NCBI GenBank assembly: GCA_003999685.1
Contig: CP021220.1
Span: 62,001 to 126,000 of the forward strand
From: Taiwanofungus camphoratus
Taxonomy: Eukaryota; Basidiomycota; Agaricomycetes; Polyporales; Taiwanofungaceae
Length of the DNA: 64,000 nt
Direction: 5' to 3'
The notes beneath the pieces were generated by a model. That model was not told where the DNA came from. It ran no database searches and worked only from the letters and a program-made list of their open reading frames with translations. Below, piece by piece: positions 59,848 to 64,000 of this stretch (position 1 is its first letter; each line of letters begins with the position of its first letter). The position numbers and the translations under genes are program-made.

Positions 59848-60850
59848 TTAGGTCACTGGATGCAAGTCCGAATCATCCGGGTCTATTGAAATGAAGGCTT
59901 CGTAGAGGTAGATGAAACCGAACCCGAGGAAGAGCACGCTTCCCGCCAACGTTACTACACGACCGTATTTGTCAGGCAACAGAAATAAAGTTCAAAGCAG
60001 TCGGAACGAACCGTGTTTTACAGATATTTTAGTAGAGACATATCTGCCTGCTATTACTGCCAGCGCCGTGCAGCACGTGTGCCCTATGACGGTACCCAAC
60101 GTCACAACATACACATTCTGAGACGGCAAGGGTCAGTGATGATATACCGCGTCGATGATACTGCGGGAGCACTCGGTTAACGCTTACATGTGCTGCGGCT
60201 AGCGCAATCGTCGAAATTTGACTTCGATCACCCCATTCGCCGAGAAAGGTCAGTATGAACGCTTGGACGAAGACTGGCCCAAGCAACAGACTGAAGAAGT
60301 TCCTCGCTGCATCTGTATATTCCTTAGCTGCAGATTTTGGGCGAGCGAGTCTGGCATTGCCATTGGAGGCTGTACTGAACGTCCGAGCAGGCGCGCCTGA
60401 TCTCCCACCTTCCTCAAGCTCTTCAAGAGGGATCACATTATCGCCGTTCTCTCCGACAACGCCTGTTCCATCATTCACCGCATCGTCTCCCTCGATGTCT
60501 TCTGCCGCCTCCTTCATCTCCTCCTGCATTTTTTCCGGGTGCATCTCCCGCGCCTCTTGGAGCATCTTCACACCGAACACCAGAAACAACGCCGCGGCGC
60601 ATGCCTGCGTCCATTTCTTTGGAATAAGGGTTGGAAGGAGATGGCCAAGCTCAGCGGAAAGGATGGACATGACGACCAGCGAGGAGAAGGCGCCGGCAAA
60701 AACAACAAGACGAGGATGGCGCATGGCAAGTATTGCAGCGATTAGAAATGTCTTGTCGCCAATTTCTGAAAATATAATCATGGAAAAGGCCCGGATGAGA
60801 ACATGGAAAGCCCCTTCGTCGACCTCAGGCGCGTCATTGTCCAAAGCCAT
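59848..60850 (-). CDS. gdt1: GDT1/TMEM165-family Golgi Mn2+/Ca2+ transporter
   Basis: UPF0016 family membrane protein exchanging Ca2+ or Mn2+ for H+ in the Golgi, needed for glycosylation. Exons 60850-60188, 60117-60012 and 59954-59848 give 291 residues. The two family signatures E-x-G-D-K/R-[TS] are present: FSEIGDKTFLIAAILAMRH (residues 28-46) and LGEWGDRSQISTIALAAAH (about 203-221); their acidic residues line the cation path. Six or seven hydrophobic helices are predicted (e.g. RLVVFAGAFSSLVVMSILSA, ACAAALFLVFGVKML, GSVLFLGFGFIYLYEAFI). A long acidic cytosolic loop (about 95-170) separates the two halves, as usual. There is no obvious cleavable signal peptide, unlike human TMEM165. Confidence 0.95.
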
Positions 60851-61517
60851 GCAATGTCCGCTTCAAGTAGCCTGCAGAGATATGATTGACTCGATACAGC
60901 GAAGAAATCCTTTTGTATGTATACCTTGAAATAATGCGGTTTTCAGAATCGTATGCACTAGGAGATCAGTGCTGAGTATTGTATAGTTCGACAGCGAAGT
61001 GTTCGCGAGTCGAACGCCGAGTATGCTATGTTCAGAGCCTTCTCATCGTGCTGGCGGCAATTTCGTGCGGTTAGCAAGTGGAGCGATCACGTGCATAGAA
61101 ATGTTCCGCGTGAAAAGTGCAAAACCATGTGCGAGGATCGGCCACCGCCCTGGCAGCAGTGCCGCTGCTGCTCTGGTGGCCTTTCGCAGTGCACTTTGCA
61201 AGTCATGGGCAGCGCACAAAATTCGGCTCATGGCCCTTAACGGAGTCATTCGCGGTTTATGTTGTGATGCCGCTAAATTGATCTCAGCGACGAGCGCGAC
61301 GGAGACAAAGGTGGGTCAGGTGCGCACTTATAGCAGTACTTCTCGCAGTGCCCTTGGTTCCGAGGGTGATGACATCAAATGTGCCCTTGCGAGCTTACTC
61401 AACAATTCGGACTTAAATGATTATAAAAGTCAGTCTCGTCGCATGTTGCATCCCATCCTTGGTCGTACTCTAACAACCGTACTCATCCAATCTAGTCACC
61501 ATACAGACAAAATCAAT
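60851..61517. other. Divergent intergenic region
   Basis: Between the starts of gdt1 (-) and the atypical SDR (+), 667 bp. Open frames at 60999-61541 show no domain; the final part is probably 5' untranslated sequence of the SDR gene. Confidence 0.4.
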
Positions 61518-62600
61518 ATGAAGGTGCTGATCCTTGGGTGAGCCATGGATGAATGATATACTCTCAAATCGACCCTCATAAGCATATTTCTTGCGCAGTT
61601 GTTCTGGATTCATCGGCCTACCGGTTGCTCAAGCGTTCGTCCGCGCGGGACATATCGTATACGGTGTTACGCGTTCACCACAGAAAGCAAAGCAGCTCGC
61701 TGCTGAGGAGAGTATGTATATTTCTGCATAATTGTGTGCCCTCAACTTGCTGACTCCAAATGCACTTAGTCATTCCCATTGTTAGCGAGACTACCAACTT
61801 CTCCCTCTGGCTTCCTCTCGTGGCCTCTCTGGATGTTATCATCGAAACAGTTGGCGGGATGGAGATCAGAGTGCTATCCAACACCATTCTGAATGCTACT
61901 GTGGAAGCTGTGCAACAATATCGGCCCACACACGCACCGAAGCTCGCTTACATCTATACTTCAGGCACTTGGGTTCATGGCGAGAACCGAAAAGACATTG
62001 TCACCGACACCACTCCCATCACAAACTCGGCTGAACTTGTCGCTTGGAGACCGGAACAGGAACAACGGGTGATTACGAACTCAATCGTAAATGGAATTGT
62101 CATTCGCCCTTCCCTCCTCTATGGCCGTTCAGCGTCGATCCTTGCACCGCTGTTCAAAAGCGCATATGAAGGCAAAGTAGCGTGGTACGGTACCCCGGGT
62201 GGGCGGTATGCACTGATCCACTGCGATGATCTCGCTGAGCTGTATCTGCTCGCGGCCGAGAAGTCTTCCATCGTGGGCGGCAAGATCTTCGATGCTGCCA
62301 ATGACTTCACGGAGAGTGTGGACGACTTGTTACAGAAGCTGGTAGAAGTATCAAAAGCTAAGGGACCGTACGAGTATATCAAGCCAAGTAACCGTAAGTT
62401 CCCACAATCGTTTATTTGAATCTCGTCTTACTGGAGCTCATCTTTCCTCTTCTGTAGTGTTCGAAGCTGCAATCTCCTCAACAAGCCTCCTTAGACCCTA
62501 CCTTGCACGCGCCCTGCTTGGGTGGCGGCCGCGTAAGGCAGGCTTGGTCGAACACCTCGAAATCTATTATGCGGCGTGGAAAGCCAGTGAAGGCTTGTGA
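61518..62600 (+). CDS. Atypical SDR / NAD(P)-binding Rossmann-fold protein
   Basis: Exons 61518-61537, 61599-61711, 61770-62393 and 62458-62600 encode 299 residues. The N-terminus MKVLILGCSGFIGLPVAQAF carries the G-x-x-G-x-x-G dinucleotide motif of extended/atypical short-chain dehydrogenases; the first exon is only 20 nt and the motif is completed by splicing. Then come AGHIVYGVTRSPQKAKQL (second strand and cofactor-choosing Arg), LAYIYTSGTWVHGE (active-site-like Ser region), RPSLLYGRSASILAPLF, and RYALIHCDDLAELYLLAAE. The usual Y-x3-K is not clear, so it may be a regulator or reductase with unusual chemistry. Substrate unknown. The closest description is the NAD-dependent epimerase/NmrA-like group. 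Confidence 0.82.
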
Positions 62601-63069
62601 GCGTTGTACGTCAATTTCGTAGTGATGAGAATGCAGTAGACTAGATAGGACAGAGACAACGCTCGAACCTGATAGGCCATGTTGTCATTGCTGTTAGGGA
62701 AAATGGAATACATCTCAAATTTCTATCCGCGAGTTTTCATATTTATTAGTTGATGTATGAAGATGGGATTCACCGAAATCGATGAAAGTTATCCCTTCCG
62801 CAATGGTGCCATGCGAAACACTTGCTACTGGCACTTATGTGCTTTATTTTAAGGCACTGGCACTATCTGCCGTATAACTATGCATTACTTACGCGCGGCA
62901 ACTCGAGATGTATCGCGACTCATCATCTATACGTATACGTTACATCCTGAACAAGGTCCGCCACGGATCGTTCCCGAAACGACGAGATTGTCCTCTATAA
63001 GAACCTACGCACGCTGTCGGATGGTGTATAGAGCATGAGTCTCTTACTTCCAGCCCTACTGCACATACC
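62601..63069. other. Intergenic
   Basis: 469 bp between the SDR stop and the next candidate start; no element recognised. Confidence 0.35.
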
Positions 63070-64000
63070 ATGAACTCGTACACGCGAAGGCCTGGAAGCC
63101 ATTATTACACACTGGCATCGGTGAGCTCGAGGGAAGGACCGGGTCAGTTCATTCCAGGCTCTGCTGTCCAGGCAAGCTCTGAGCTTGAGGACGATGCGGG
63201 AAAGAGCCAGGATATGGATAGACGAGAGACTCAGTCAATTCAGCTCTACCCAGGGTTAGGGCGCATATTCGTACGTCATTCATTCAAGATTCATCCTATC
63301 AATGCGCCGCGTTCTCACCAACTATCGGCTCAGCATGAAGACGACAAGCATATCTGGCTCCCACTTTTTGGGTGGGGAGGATTCATCTTAGCAGGGAGCC
63401 TTTGCAGTCGGTTCACGGGAATCCGCCTTCGCAGCATAGCCAAGTTTTCTGCTGTCCTGGGCCCTTCGACCTTCCTCTCCTGCAGATTACATAGAACAGT
63501 GGAGAACGTTAATCATGATCCAGCTCTGGCAGTGATATGGACAGTCGCGCTGGCATTCCAAGAAGTAGACAGGAGTGCCTTTCTCGAGGCCTGGTCTCCA
63601 AGTCCAAATGTCCACTCCCATTTTGACATGGCTAGCCCAAGGTTTTCGGAAGGTAAGTAATGTTATGGGCAAGAAAGCAATTAATTCATTCGTAGGTGCG
63701 TGCTTATGATGTCGCAGATATGAGGTTCACCCAATGGCTTTGGAAGCAAGTCAAATGGCGTACTGATCATACTTGGTCGAGCTCTGCCACTCGGGCGAGT
63801 ATAAGGGCAATGTTACAACACGATCTGGAGACAAGCAATCTGTCTCCGCATGACATAGACGTTTGTGTGACATATCTGGCGAACTCGATCGACAGTCCAC
63901 GATGGTTTGTGAGTGTCACTTGCACCTGTGTGCTATAATTGCTCTCTGATCCTGTTATGATTCTTCCGATGCATGTGCAGCACGTTGCCCAAGGTTCCAT
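63070..64000 (+). CDS. Hypothetical protein, 5' part (runs off the window)
   Basis: I do not recognise this gene. An open frame from 63070 (MNSYTRRPGSHYYTLASV) reaches 63660; a GTAAGT donor at about 63652 and an acceptor near 63695 would continue it with VRAYDVADMRFTQWLWKQV and HDLETSNLSPHDIDVCVTYL to the window end. A further intron between about 63270 and 63338 is possible (GTACGT donor, CAG acceptor). One mildly hydrophobic segment (LPLFGWGGFILAGSLC) might be a membrane helix. The ordinary splice signals and sustained open frame are the only support for coding status. Confidence 0.45.

Noticed and set aside
1-64000. CRISPR arrays, rRNA genes, intact LTR or DNA transposons
   Set aside because: None seen on reading; the only repeat-like block is the unclassified, decayed one at 21947-23195.

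Overview
This window is nuclear DNA of a filamentous basidiomycete, most likely a member of the Agaricomycetes. Genes carry many short introns (mostly 45-75 bp, GT-AG with a few GC-AG), both tRNA genes have introns, and the gene content fits: a secreted AA9 lytic polysaccharide monooxygenase, an F-box/leucine-rich protein, a fungal-type galectin fold, Zn2Cys6 and HMG-box regulators, and a Rieske-containing assimilatory nitrite reductase. No CRISPR array, rRNA or intact transposon was seen. Exon limits given here were read by hand from splice sites and checked by requiring each exon chain to keep its reading frame; they are predictions.

Left part (1-17 kb): the 3' end of nitrite reductase, then an ankyrin-PH-ORD oxysterol-binding protein on the minus strand, a small cysteine phosphatase, and a galectin-like protein. 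Next come two tandem flavin monooxygenases with identical 13-exon structures, then cytosine deaminase, a type II haloacid dehalogenase and a tRNA-Gly. Middle part (17-33 kb): a large GC-rich zf-4CXXC_R1 zinc-finger protein, a decayed repeat almost devoid of CpG, the histone chaperone NAP1, and ubiquitin hydrolase UBP14 divergent from the ribosome-associated Hsp70 SSZ1. A Zn2Cys6 transcription factor closes this block. Right part (34-64 kb): AA9 LPMO, F-box protein, a membrane-anchored GH31 alpha-glucosidase, a peroxisomal dienoyl-CoA reductase-type SDR and an HMG-box factor. These are followed by uridine phosphorylase, tRNA-Asp, a GDT1-family cation transporter, an atypical SDR and an unrecognised gene cut by the window end.

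The genes do not form one obvious pathway. Recurring themes are nitrogen and pyrimidine salvage (nitrite reductase, cytosine deaminase, uridine phosphorylase), protein quality control (UBP14, SSZ1, NAP1 in one block) and plant polysaccharide use (AA9, GH31). The most unusual signals are the CpG-free repeat next to the zf-4CXXC_R1 gene, the excess of GC-AG introns, the tandem monooxygenase pair, the 14-nt exon in cytosine deaminase and the galectin with altered sugar-binding positions. Several long stretches (43.6-46.8, 48.1-50.3, 52.0-56.3 and 58.2-59.8 kb) contain no gene I can support.
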